Assembly (NCBI GenBank): GCA_903819595.1
Contig: CAIJED010000087.1
Coordinates: forward strand, 1 to 36,069
Length of the DNA: 36,069 nucleotides
Direction: 5' to 3'
Origin: an uncultured Methanomicrobiales archaeon
GTDB lineage: Archaea > Halobacteriota > Methanomicrobia > Methanomicrobiales > Methanospirillaceae
The notes under the pieces were generated by a model that was not told the origin of the DNA, searched no databases, and saw only the letters and a program-made list of their open reading frames with translations. Made by a program: the position numbers and the translations under genes. Positions 21,066 to 29,925 of this stretch are shown here, in pieces (positions within the stretch are counted from its first letter, which is position 1; each line of letters starts with the position of its first letter).

Positions 21066-21554
21066 TTATTCCTGGCCTGCAACCGGCCTGGTAGTGATGG
21101 GTGCAGTCCCCTCTTCATGACAGGTGAACTGCCCGTTACAGCAGCAGGGGTCATGAGAAATTTTTCCGCACACCCCCATCATCGGGTGGCCCATCGCACG
21201 ACACATCGAATCGATCACCACTTTTGAGACAGAATTCTCAAACCTGGCTGCCTCTTTGCAGGCTTCATCCGGAGTAAGCCCGTAATGTGTGAGCACCAGT
21301 CCGAGGATCCGGTGTCGCCTGACGAGGAATTCCGCGTACAATGCCCCTTTTTCGGTAAGACTGGTGGGCCGGTAAGGCTCATGGGACAGGAGGCCCATCG
21401 ATGTCAGTTCCATGAGTGTCTTTGTTACGGTCGATGGATCAACACCGAAATGTGCCGCAATTTCGGTCGTCTTTGTCGTTAACGGATTTTCATAGACAAA
21501 TTTCATATAAATGGCCTTTCTCGGTGAGAGGAGAAGGCGGTCGATATTATCCAT
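21066..21554 (-). CDS. DtxR/MntR-like metal-dependent transcriptional regulator with Cys-rich tail
   Basis: wHTH ('EIAAHFGVDPSTVTKTLMELTSMGLLSHEPYRPTSLTEKG'), 'VRRHRILGLVLTHYGLTPDEACKEAARFENSVS'; C-terminal CGKISHDPCCCNGQFTCHEE. Confidence 0.88.
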   Translation of the reverse strand: MDNIDRLLLSPRKAIYMKFVYENPLTTKTTEIAAHFGVDPSTVTKTLMELTSMGLLSHEPYRPTSLTEKGALYAEFLVRRHRILGLVLTHYGLTPDEACKEAARFENSVSKVVIDSMCRAMGHPMMGVCGKISHDPCCCNGQFTCHEEGTAPITTRPVAGQE

Positions 21555-21631
21555 TTCAGTATAGAGAAATGATGAGAATCAATAAAAATATTTTGGGGTG
21601 AGCCCAACAATCTGTGGACTGGTCCGGGAGA

Positions 21632-22216
21632 TTACCCATGGACCGAACGTCTGCCAGTCTGAAAAGGTCCGTCTGAAACGGTGTCCTCACGGAGAATTAC
21701 GGACACCCCGCGTTCCCCATCCTCAAACACAACAGGGACACATTTTGCGAAAAAATGAAATGAACGCCCGTGAATAATGATCGTTTCCTCGAGCGCACTC
21801 TCCTCGCCATTTTCGCCATCGCTGATCTTTTGACGGAGTACCGGGCTCAACCACGCACTAAAATCAGTCTGGTCAATCTGATGGACGATTAAGTCCGAAC
21901 GGTGGAGGAGAAACAGATCCAGCAGCCGGTCGTTCACATACCGTACAAACAATTTCTGGTCAAGGACGATAATAAGGTCGGAGCACAGGTTGAGGAGGTC
22001 AGAAATTGGCACCCTCTTTGAGATAAAAAAAACTTTTGCCGGGCCGAAGGTCTTCATCTCTACCTGGCCTGAAATGAGCATCCTGTTCAGGTACTTTGAT
22101 GTCGCATTCCGGTTGAGTGGCAGGAGTTTTGAAATTTCTTCAATGGTCAGACCCCTGGGATTTTCGCGGAGAATCTCAATAAAATGCGGTAGTCCCCTTT
22201 CCTTTTCTTTCAGCAT
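21632..22216 (-). CDS. wHTH regulator with PAS-like C-terminal domain (start chosen at the internal Met; ORF opens at 22285)
   Basis: 'RGLTIEEISKLLPLNRNATSKYLNRMLISGQVEMKTFGPAKVFFISKRVP' wHTH; 'SDLIIVLDQKLFVRYVNDRLLDLF' PAS-like. Confidence 0.7.
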   Translation of the reverse strand: MLKEKERGLPHFIEILRENPRGLTIEEISKLLPLNRNATSKYLNRMLISGQVEMKTFGPAKVFFISKRVPISDLLNLCSDLIIVLDQKLFVRYVNDRLLDLFLLHRSDLIVHQIDQTDFSAWLSPVLRQKISDGENGEESALEETIIIHGRSFHFFAKCVPVVFEDGERGVSVILREDTVSDGPFQTGRRSVHG

Positions 22217-22297
22217 TCCCTCATCACCCGTCCCATGCCCTCTTCCCTGACCAGTGCAGGGTGGATTTTTTTTTCGTAATGACAAGGGATCGTCACA

Positions 22298-22353
22298 ATA
22301 TCATGCATTGCTACATTGTGTTTATGCATTGCAATGATATATTAATTCAATGC
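22298..22353. promoter_or_regulatory. Inverted/direct repeat cluster, putative operator
   Basis: ATATCAT (22298-22304) ... ATGATAT (22334-22340); GCATTG at 22305-22310 and 22326-22331, CAATGC at 22348-22353; TATA-like 'gatataaatataa' downstream. Confidence 0.5.
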
Positions 22354-22422
22354 TATACACTGAGACAAAGATATAAATATAATTGTGGTAATTACTGTGT
22401 ATCACTCAGATGGTGAGATACG

Positions 22423-22695
22423 ATGGATAACCTGAAAGCAGAACAGGGGGAACAGTACGGGCCTGGGACATCCCGGCCTTTCATATCAGATCGGACGAGG
22501 GATATCAAAAAATGGCAGGCAATCGCCAGTATGGTGGACCCTGATCCTGATGTCCTTTCATTCTCCCTCACATCAACAGAGTCCGAGAGACGATGGGCCT
22601 TCTTCACCCGTGCATCCGGAATATCACGACCGGGAATCCCCGGGGATCCTGGTGAAGTCGACGATCGATCGGAAGAGGTTGTCATGATCTTTTAA
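22423..22695 (+). CDS. Small hypothetical protein (90 aa), divergent from the wHTH-PAS regulator
   Basis: Complete ORF preceded by AT-rich TATA-like promoter and 'gatggtgag' RBS-like sequence. Confidence 0.6.
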   Translation: MDNLKAEQGEQYGPGTSRPFISDRTRDIKKWQAIASMVDPDPDVLSFSLTSTESERRWAFFTRASGISRPGIPGDPGEVDDRSEEVVMIF

Positions 22696-22911
22696 CAATT
22701 AAAAACCCATTGAGTGGCAAAAGAAACAAGAAAATAAGGTGGTAATACCATGGAATTATGACTCTGCAAAAGATGCCTTTCCGGATCAGCGCACCTCTCC
22801 TCCTTGGTGGGTGATCTAACCCACCTGTGCTGAATAATCCTGATAATAACCATATCTTTTCTTTGCGTTATCAAAAAATTATACCTTATTTAAAGGGGAT
22901 TATCCACGTCA

Positions 22912-23904
22912 TTACCACCATTGCTGATGGATATGCGTCCCGGCTGCCGTTGTGGTCTCTCTCCCCTGGGTGGTCCTTTTGATAAAACCGATCTGGATGA
23001 GGTATGGTTCGTAGACATCCTCAATCGTTCTCGGTTCCTCGCCGACTGAAATTGCGATCGTCTTGAGCCCGACTGGACCGCCCCTGAAATCATCGGAGAT
23101 TACGGTCAGGATCCGACGGTCAAGGTCGTCGAGCCCAAGCGCGTCGATGCCGAGCAGGGTAAGGGCATGCGAGGCCACCTCGCGGGTGATCGTCCCATCA
23201 CTCCGCACGAGCGCAAAATCCCCGACACGACGGAGGAGCCGGTTGGCAATCCTTGGTGTCCCACGACTCCTGCCGGCAATCTCCCGGGCCGCTTCCTCCG
23301 TAATACTGACCTGCATGATCCCGGCACTCCTCCTGATGACTTCGGCCAGTTCGGCGGGAGAATACAGGTTAAGACGGGATATCAGGCCGAAACGGTCACG
23401 AAAGGGTGAACCCAGGAGACCAATCTTCGTGGTCGCCCCGACCAGGGTAAAATGCTCAAGGTCCAGGCGGATAGACCGGGCGCCAGGTCCCTCTCCAATC
23501 ATAACATCGATGACGAGGTCTTCCATGGCCGGGTACAACACTTCTTCCACGACCGGGCTGAGGCGGTGAACTTCATCAATGAACAGGAGGTCGCCTTCCG
23601 AGAGCGTCGTTAAAATGGCTGCAAGGTCCCCGGGTTTTTCCAGAACAGGACCACTCGTCGTATGGATATTTGTGCCCATCTCGTGGGCAATAATATGGGC
23701 CAGCGTTGTCTTACCAAGGCCGGGAGGCCCTGAAAACAGGATATGGTCCAGGGGTTTTTTCCGTTTCTTTGCTGCCTGTATCGCGATGGAGAGCGTCTCT
23801 TTTAAACTGTCCTGGCCAATAAAATCCAACAGCCTTGACGGCCGGATGGTCTCCTCGACCGGGTCTTCGCTGGTCGCTGCCGCCTCGAGCACGGGTTCCC
23901 TCAT
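22912..23904 (-). CDS. ruvB: Holliday junction branch migration ATPase RuvB
   Basis: '[57 protein letters not shown]', '[23 protein letters not shown]', '[13 protein letters not shown]'. Confidence 0.97.
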   Translation of the reverse strand: MREPVLEAAATSEDPVEETIRPSRLLDFIGQDSLKETLSIAIQAAKKRKKPLDHILFSGPPGLGKTTLAHIIAHEMGTNIHTTSGPVLEKPGDLAAILTTLSEGDLLFIDEVHRLSPVVEEVLYPAMEDLVIDVMIGEGPGARSIRLDLEHFTLVGATTKIGLLGSPFRDRFGLISRLNLYSPAELAEVIRRSAGIMQVSITEEAAREIAGRSRGTPRIANRLLRRVGDFALVRSDGTITREVASHALTLLGIDALGLDDLDRRILTVISDDFRGGPVGLKTIAISVGEEPRTIEDVYEPYLIQIGFIKRTTQGRETTTAAGTHIHQQWW

Positions 23905-24506
23905 ATCTTCTTCCTCTCTTTTAAGAGTTGGAGGGAGGCCTTCAGTAATCCCTGGGTATCAACCTGGCCCGTTCTCCTGCAGGTCTCATCAACGGCATCA
24001 TATGATTCACGCGAAGGAAAACCCAGTGCCACAAGGGCTCCTGTCACATCCTCCCGGACCGTGCCAGGGACTGACGGAGACCCGGCAGTGTCGATCGGCA
24101 GATGCCCGGTCAACCGGTCTTTCAGTTCAAGGATAAGTCTTTTGGCGTTCCTTGGCCCGATCCCTGAAAGCCTTGTCAAACGTTTCTCATCCTCACTGGT
24201 CACCGCCTGGACAAATTCTCTGGCCGGGATTTGTGAGAGGATAGAAAGAGCGAGCTGGGGGCCCACCCGGTTCACCGTGATCAGGAGTGAAAATACTGAA
24301 AGGTCAGAGATATCAGAGAACCCATACAGGGCCAGTGCATCTTCCCGTACGATGAGATGAGTGTGTAACCGTTTCTTCCCCGGACTACCGGTGAGGCTTA
24401 TAATGTCTGTCGCAGTCATGTTGACACGGTACCCGACACCCCCGACATCCAGTACCACAAATCCATCCCCACTCGCAACAATCTCTCCACAAAGTTGTGA
24501 TATCAT
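23901..24506 (-). CDS. ruvA: Holliday junction DNA-binding protein RuvA (start chosen at MISQLCGEI)
   Basis: '[30 protein letters not shown]', HhH '[23 protein letters not shown]', C-terminal '[20 protein letters not shown]'; ATGA overlap with ruvB. Confidence 0.95.
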   Translation of the reverse strand: MISQLCGEIVASGDGFVVLDVGGVGYRVNMTATDIISLTGSPGKKRLHTHLIVREDALALYGFSDISDLSVFSLLITVNRVGPQLALSILSQIPAREFVQAVTSEDEKRLTRLSGIGPRNAKRLILELKDRLTGHLPIDTAGSPSVPGTVREDVTGALVALGFPSRESYDAVDETCRRTGQVDTQGLLKASLQLLKERKKI

Positions 24507-24639
24507 GGATGTCTCCCCCCGTTCCCTGATGGTATCTCCCCTTTCCTGCATCGGTAACGGAGAGAGAATGGGATCCCGGTAGCACCCCTCACGTCGGGGG
24601 CCATGGTACTCATCGCAGCAACCCGGAAATGTACCATTG

Positions 24640-25116
24640 TTATCTCCTCATGGTATGGATATGGCAGAGTGCGATCGACAGGCCGTCAGCAGCGTCGTCC
24701 GGTTCGGGGATCTCCTCCAGGTGAAGAAGCCGCCTGATCATCTCCTGCACCTGTTTCTTATCCGCACGCCCGGACCCCGTTATCGCCTGTTTCACCTGGT
24801 TTGGGGTATATTCAGTCACCATGACCTCTTCCTGTGCGCAGAGCAGGAGGATGATCCCGCGCACTTCCGCGACACCCATCGCAGATGAAATATTTTTTGA
24901 AAAGAATAATTTCTCAATGGCTGCACATTCCGGACGATGTTCAATCACCAGTTCTTTGAGTTCACGATAGAGATGGTTGAGTCGTGCACCTGGCGACGTA
25001 TCTTCCTTATTGGTCGTAATGCAGCCATGGGTGACGTGAATGGCCGTGTTGCCGGTTTTTTCGATCACCCCATACCCCAATCGTGCAAGACCCGGGTCGA
25101 TACCTAGTACAATCAT
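24640..25116 (-). CDS. ruvC: Holliday junction endonuclease RuvC (start chosen at MIVLGIDPG)
   Basis: 'MIVLGIDPGLARLGYGVIE', 'AAIEKLFFSKNISSAMGVAEVRGIILLL', 'DDAADGLSIALCH' acidic catalytic residues. Confidence 0.96.
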   Translation of the reverse strand: MIVLGIDPGLARLGYGVIEKTGNTAIHVTHGCITTNKEDTSPGARLNHLYRELKELVIEHRPECAAIEKLFFSKNISSAMGVAEVRGIILLLCAQEEVMVTEYTPNQVKQAITGSGRADKKQVQEMIRRLLHLEEIPEPDDAADGLSIALCHIHTMRR

Positions 25117-25239
25117 GATTGCCTGGTTATTTTTAAATTTTATAGAGAGATTCACCGTTGCGGCGATTAACCTTTTTCACCGTGGTGGATACGTGATACC
25201 GGGGAAGATATGGACGGTACGTGCAGATTCAGGCAGGCA

Positions 25240-27390
25240 TCACTTATTCTTTGGGGATTTTCTCGCTTTTTCATGCCATATTCCCCGGTGCGAGATTAAC
25301 CATGCCTGGGCATTGCACGGTGCTTCACCCGGTTTTGGTCCTACCTTGGTGTAATTACCATCCGGGTTAAGGACCCGCATATTTACCGTATCTTTCATAT
25401 AGACTGAAAGGATGGATTCGATAATCGACCGCCGGATAACCGGGTTATTGACCGGGAAAATAATTTCAACCCGACGGTCGAGGTTTCTCGGCATCAGGTC
25501 TGCACTGCCGAGGAACACCTCTTCGTCCCCGCCATTCCGAAAGTAAAAGATCCGGGGGTGTTCGAGGAACCGTCCGACGATGCTGGAAACGTGGATATTT
25601 TCACTTAATCCGGGAACCCCGGGCAGAAGACAGCAGATACCCCGTACCTGGAGGTCAACCCTGACGCCGGCTTCCGAAGCCTGGTACAGGATATCGATGC
25701 AACGCCGGTCCACCAGTGCGTTGATCTTGAAAATAATATGGCCCCCACCATTTTTCCTGTGTAGTTCTATTTCCCGCCCGATCCGTTCAAAAAGTCCTTT
25801 CCTGATGCTGACAGGTGCAATCAGGAGCGAGCGGTATGAATGTACCCTCGAATACCCGGTGAGCGCATTGAACAGGTCCGCGACATCGGCACCAATCACG
25901 GGGTCCCTGGTGAAGAGGCCAAGGTCCGTATATATCCGGCTGGTCGAAGCGTTGTAGTTCCCGGTCCCGAGGTGAACATAACGGGCAATCCCCTCTTTCT
26001 CCTTTCTGACAACCATGCAGACCTTACTGTGAACCTTAAGGCCTGATAGCCCGTACACTACGTGTACGCCCGCCCTTTCAAGTGCCCTCGCCCACCCGAT
26101 GTTATTTTCCTCATCAAACCGGGCTTTTAGTTCGATCATCGCGGCAACGTCTTTTCCATTATCCCGTGCTTCCATCAACGCATCTACGACCGGGGAGTTC
26201 GGGCCTACGCGGTAGAGGGTCATTTTTATCGCGAGCACGTCCGGGTCTTTTGCGGCCTGTTTTAGGAAGGATACCACCGGGGAGAAACTGTCGTAGGGAT
26301 GGAAGAGGAGGATATCGCCCTTCCTGACCTCCGCGAAAATATCGGCATCACCTTCCAGCGATGATGGGACTGCCGGGACAAACGTGGTGTCTTTTAAGTC
26401 GGGTCGATCGACTCCGTACAGCTGCATTAAGTCTGCCATCCCAACCGGTGGTTCAACCCGGTAAAACATGTCCCTGCTGATACCGAGTTTTGCGGAAAGC
26501 ATTTCACATATACCTGCTGGCATTTCCGAAGAAACTTCTACCCGGACTGGGGATCCGATACGCCGGAGGTCCACACTCTCTTCGATGGCCGTTAAAAGGT
26601 CTGATGCTTCATCTTCCTCGATCTCAAAATCTGCATCGCGCGTGACCCTGAAAGGATACGCCGCAACAATTTCCATCCCCGGGAAGAGCCGGTCCAGGCA
26701 GGACGAGACCAGGTCCTCAAGAAACACGTATTTTTCTGCCAGTCTGCCCCGTTTTTTTGTCGTTTCCTGCGAAGGAATGCGTATAAGACGTGGAAACAGG
26801 TCAGTGGGCACTTTTATCCTCGCGAAGAGGTCCTCCTTCCTCACGGTGTCTCGTACTACAATGGCAAGGTTCAGTGAGAGATTGGAAATAAATGGAAACG
26901 GGTGGGACTTATCAAACGCCAGTGGTGTCAGGACTGGAAAGACCTCATGTTCGTAATATTCCCGCATTACTGCACTTTCTCTGTCAGAAAGGGCATCGAT
27001 TGGAAGTATCTCGATACCTTCGGCTTTCAGGGCCGGTACCAGGTCGCATTTCCAGCACGAGGACTGGGCTTCGAGCAATGCGGCCAGCCGTGCATGAATT
27101 TCTGCCAGTTGCTCCATGGGGCTCATCCCATCGGGAGGTGCCTCGAGCACCCCGCTTTCTACCTGTCGCTGGAGCCCTGACACTCGTACCATAAAAAACT
27201 CGTCGAGATTATTCGCAAATATGGAAAGGAACTTCACCCGTTCAAGTAACGGGTGCCTTGTATCAGACGCCTCGTCGAGGACGTGACGGTTGAACCATAT
27301 CCAGCCAATTTCGCGGTTAATATACCGGGGCCCCTGCACCGGGTCAGTTATCTTCTGATCTGGTGGATCATTTCTGCAACGAGGTGGCAT
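25240..27390 (-). CDS. ppk1: Polyphosphate kinase 1
   Basis: 'INREIGWIWFNRHVLDEASDTRHPLLERVKFLSIFANNLDEFFMVRVSGL', 'LLFHPYDSFSPVVSFLKQAAKDPDVLAIKMTLYRVGPNSPVVDALMEA', 'LKVHSKVCMVVRKE', 'SADLMPRNLDRRVEIIFPV'. Confidence 0.97.
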   Translation of the reverse strand: MPPRCRNDPPDQKITDPVQGPRYINREIGWIWFNRHVLDEASDTRHPLLERVKFLSIFANNLDEFFMVRVSGLQRQVESGVLEAPPDGMSPMEQLAEIHARLAALLEAQSSCWKCDLVPALKAEGIEILPIDALSDRESAVMREYYEHEVFPVLTPLAFDKSHPFPFISNLSLNLAIVVRDTVRKEDLFARIKVPTDLFPRLIRIPSQETTKKRGRLAEKYVFLEDLVSSCLDRLFPGMEIVAAYPFRVTRDADFEIEEDEASDLLTAIEESVDLRRIGSPVRVEVSSEMPAGICEMLSAKLGISRDMFYRVEPPVGMADLMQLYGVDRPDLKDTTFVPAVPSSLEGDADIFAEVRKGDILLFHPYDSFSPVVSFLKQAAKDPDVLAIKMTLYRVGPNSPVVDALMEARDNGKDVAAMIELKARFDEENNIGWARALERAGVHVVYGLSGLKVHSKVCMVVRKEKEGIARYVHLGTGNYNASTSRIYTDLGLFTRDPVIGADVADLFNALTGYSRVHSYRSLLIAPVSIRKGLFERIGREIELHRKNGGGHIIFKINALVDRRCIDILYQASEAGVRVDLQVRGICCLLPGVPGLSENIHVSSIVGRFLEHPRIFYFRNGGDEEVFLGSADLMPRNLDRRVEIIFPVNNPVIRRSIIESILSVYMKDTVNMRVLNPDGNYTKVGPKPGEAPCNAQAWLISHRGIWHEKARKSPKNK

Positions 27391-27559
27391 TCTGTCACGT
27401 TCTCCCTGGTTTCACCGGTTACAAGTCATATCAACAAGATTATAATGATTTCCCAAAGATACCCGGAATCAATTTTTTCCCGAAAACGGGGTCAATTGGA
27501 AGAGCGCTGACAACAGGCCTCAATTGCAACGCCAGATTAACCTAATCATTGATTTTTGA

Positions 27560-27593
27560 TGACAATAAATTACCTTACCTGATATTATTGTCA
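27560..27593. repeat. Perfect 9-bp inverted repeat in the divergent ppk1 / 27652 intergenic region
   Basis: TGACAATAA (27560-27568) ... TTATTGTCA (27585-27593). Confidence 0.6.
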
Positions 27594-27651
27594 GCGAAAA
27601 GGAAAAAATGTTTAACCATCCTTGATGCAACGTGAAGTAGGTGATTATTCA

Positions 27652-28071
27652 ATGGGATATTCTGGTGACATTATGCACGACATCGTGCAAAAGGAACTGA
27701 AACGAAACTACCCTGCAAGTGAGGGATGGGTAATTTCAGATGCCCGGAAACAGGCCGGGGACATTGAAATATTTACAGTTTCACGGAGGCGGGGATCGAA
27801 CCAGGTTGCCACAGTCGGTGCAACCTTCGAAAGAATCGTCGGATCGGGTTTAGCATCAGCGTTGCTCCAGGGAAAAGCGGCACCAGCAGCCAAAAAAGGT
27901 ACATGGCATGCGAGCCTGCTGGTACCCCAGGGAACTGATGTTTCAGGTCTGCCAGGCGAAATAAAAGTAATTTTTATGCGTTCGTTCCGGTATGAAGGAA
28001 AAGACCTTCTCTGGCTCAAGCGCCCTGCCGGGAACCAGTCCGCCACACAATCATCACAGGCATCCTGCTGA
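27652..28071 (+). CDS. Hypothetical protein (ORF opens at 27622)
   Basis: Complete ORF 'MGYSGDIMHDIVQKELKRNYPASEGWVISDARKQAGDIEIFTVSRRRGSNQVATVGATF...'. Confidence 0.65.
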   Translation: MGYSGDIMHDIVQKELKRNYPASEGWVISDARKQAGDIEIFTVSRRRGSNQVATVGATFERIVGSGLASALLQGKAAPAAKKGTWHASLLVPQGTDVSGLPGEIKVIFMRSFRYEGKDLLWLKRPAGNQSATQSSQASC

Positions 28072-28072
28072 T

Positions 28073-28579
28073 TCAGGCAAAGTTCATTATCTCTTTTTTT
28101 AACCGGTCGGCAAGGTCCCGTGTATGTGAACCCGCCCAGTACAGCTTCCTGCAGCGGACACACCAGTAAAACGGGATGCCGTCGCGTCGTTCCGGTGCAT
28201 AGTTTGCGCCACTGACTTCACGGGTAAGGGCAGGTATCAGTTTTTCGTTGCAGAGAGAACAGCGGGTCAGCCTGAGCCGGGGCTCCACCAGACCAAGGTC
28301 TGCGAGTCCGTGTAGTTGGGAAAGGACACACATGGGGCGGATATAAACAGCCTGACTGCCTCCCCGTTTCGCCAGCGCACGGTCCCTGGTAAGGAGGAAC
28401 CTCCCCTCGCGGAATGCGATCCCAAGGAGCAGGGTGTCTTCACCGGGGTTCCCGGGAGCGATACTGTTGGCACTCATCGTATCATATCCCATCAACCTGA
28501 GGTACCTGCAGAGTGTCCCGAGCATGCGGTCAACGAGAAGCCGGGTCTCGTTACGTTTTTTTCCCGATGTCCGTGACAA
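28073..28579 (-). CDS. Mut7-C RNase-domain protein
   Basis: 'LLVDRMLGTLCRYLRLMGYDT', 'RFLLTRDRALAKRGG', C-terminal zinc-ribbon 'RCSLCNEKL...WCVRCRKLYWAGSHTRDL'. Confidence 0.88.
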   Translation of the reverse strand: MSRTSGKKRNETRLLVDRMLGTLCRYLRLMGYDTMSANSIAPGNPGEDTLLLGIAFREGRFLLTRDRALAKRGGSQAVYIRPMCVLSQLHGLADLGLVEPRLRLTRCSLCNEKLIPALTREVSGANYAPERRDGIPFYWCVRCRKLYWAGSHTRDLADRLKKEIMNFA

Positions 28580-29579
28580 TTTCTATCACCTCACCACATC
28601 GTTTACAATGGTGGTTGTCAAGGCTCCTGATGGTGATGTCATAGCCGGCCCTTTCTATCAGCAGTTCACCGCACTGCGGACAATAGGTATGTTCAAACGG
28701 GTGCCGGTACACATTGCCGAGGTAGGGGAACCGAAGGCCCAGCTCTTTTGCCCGGCGGTAAATTTTTTCGAGCAGGGCAACAGGGGTGGCGGCACGGTCT
28801 GTCATATGGTAATCCGGGTGGAACCTAGTGAAATGGACCGGGGTAGACGGGCCGGTGTGTTCGATGACCCACCGGATGAGCGCGTCAATCTCATCCGGGC
28901 TGTCATTTAACCCGGGGATGATCAGGGTCACTACCTCGATGTGCATATTGAGTTCTTTTGCGAGAATTGTCGAATTAAGGACGGGCTCAAGCCTGCCTCC
29001 ACAGATTTTACGGTAAAAATCATCTGAAAATGACTTGATGTCGACGCGAAATGCGTTGAGTACCGGGGAGAGATCGCGGAGCGCTTCCTCAGTGATATAC
29101 CCGTTGGTTACATACACGGTGCCGAGCCCGTTCGTCCTGGCTAGCAGGCCCATGTCACGTGCATATTCGTGCCAGATTGTTGGTTCATTATAGGTCCATG
29201 CAATACTACTGCACCCCTGCCGGATTGCATGTGCCACACCATCCTGCGGGCTCAGTCCCGTCAGCCGGACCATGTCTCCGGTTGCCCGGGATATGTGCCA
29301 GTTCTGGCAATGTTCGCAATGAAAGTTGCAGCCGATCCCACCAAGGGAATAGCAGCGGGTGCCTGGAAGAAAATGGTAAAGGGGTTTTTTCTCAATGGGG
29401 TCAACAGCTTCTGACGTGATGAGTCCGTATGTCGTGGGATACAAGGTCCCTTTTTTATTCACCCTGACCGAACAGATCCCGCACTTCCCCTCATTGATCG
29501 TGCAACGGTGATGACAGATCGCACACCGTACGGCAAGTCCCGGTAGTTTTTCGTAGAGGGCTGCTTCATGCAACGGCAT
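28551..29579 (-). CDS. amrS: AmmeMemoRadiSam system radical SAM enzyme (AmrS)
   Basis: 'CAICHHRCTINEGKCGICSVR', 'CYSLGGIGCNFHCEHCQNWHIS' radical SAM CxxxCxxC, 'AWTYNEPTIWHEY'; C-terminal zinc motifs. Confidence 0.93.
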   Translation of the reverse strand: MPLHEAALYEKLPGLAVRCAICHHRCTINEGKCGICSVRVNKKGTLYPTTYGLITSEAVDPIEKKPLYHFLPGTRCYSLGGIGCNFHCEHCQNWHISRATGDMVRLTGLSPQDGVAHAIRQGCSSIAWTYNEPTIWHEYARDMGLLARTNGLGTVYVTNGYITEEALRDLSPVLNAFRVDIKSFSDDFYRKICGGRLEPVLNSTILAKELNMHIEVVTLIIPGLNDSPDEIDALIRWVIEHTGPSTPVHFTRFHPDYHMTDRAATPVALLEKIYRRAKELGLRFPYLGNVYRHPFEHTYCPQCGELLIERAGYDITIRSLDNHHCKRCGEVIEIVTDIGKKT

Positions 29580-29602
29580 TTGGTACCTCCCGTTTTTTTG
29601 CC

Positions 29603-29794
29603 TTACCTGGTAACCGTGTCGCCCGCAGAATATTCATCCGGGTTACCTTGTAATGCTTCAATGTCCTTCTCATCAACTTCAAGCACAAATGAACCGCGGT
29701 ACCCGCATTTCTTGCAGCGGTAGATCTGTCCCACATAACCGCCGGCCACTTCATACACATCAGTGCTCTGGCATTCCGGACAACACAGTATCAT
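29603..29794 (-). CDS. Small zinc-ribbon protein
   Basis: 'MILCCPECQSTDVYEVAGGYVGQIYRCKKCGYRGSFVLEVDE' two CxxC pairs; just upstream of amrS. Confidence 0.7.
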   Translation of the reverse strand: MILCCPECQSTDVYEVAGGYVGQIYRCKKCGYRGSFVLEVDEKDIEALQGNPDEYSAGDTVTR

Positions 29795-29925
29795 GAGATC
29801 CTTCTTCTCTTTTCTCATGGCAATAATGCTAATCGATCGTAACACCAGGATGCGATGTATTTTGGAAGAAAAGGTGGGAGGGTAAACAATCAGGTTAATA
29901 TCCCATTTTTCCCCAACAGTACGAA

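Noticed and set aside
22298-22353. Short repeats considered as a CRISPR remnant
   Set aside because: Repeats are only 6-8 bp, without 25-37 bp repeats or spacers and with no cas genes in the window; operator-like spacing fits better.
23063-23569. 168-aa plus-strand ORF inside ruvB
   Set aside because: Arg/Ser/Pro-rich antisense shadow ORF of ruvB.
26468-26956. 162-aa plus-strand ORF inside ppk1
   Set aside because: Antisense shadow ORF of ppk1; Ser/Arg-rich low-quality translation.
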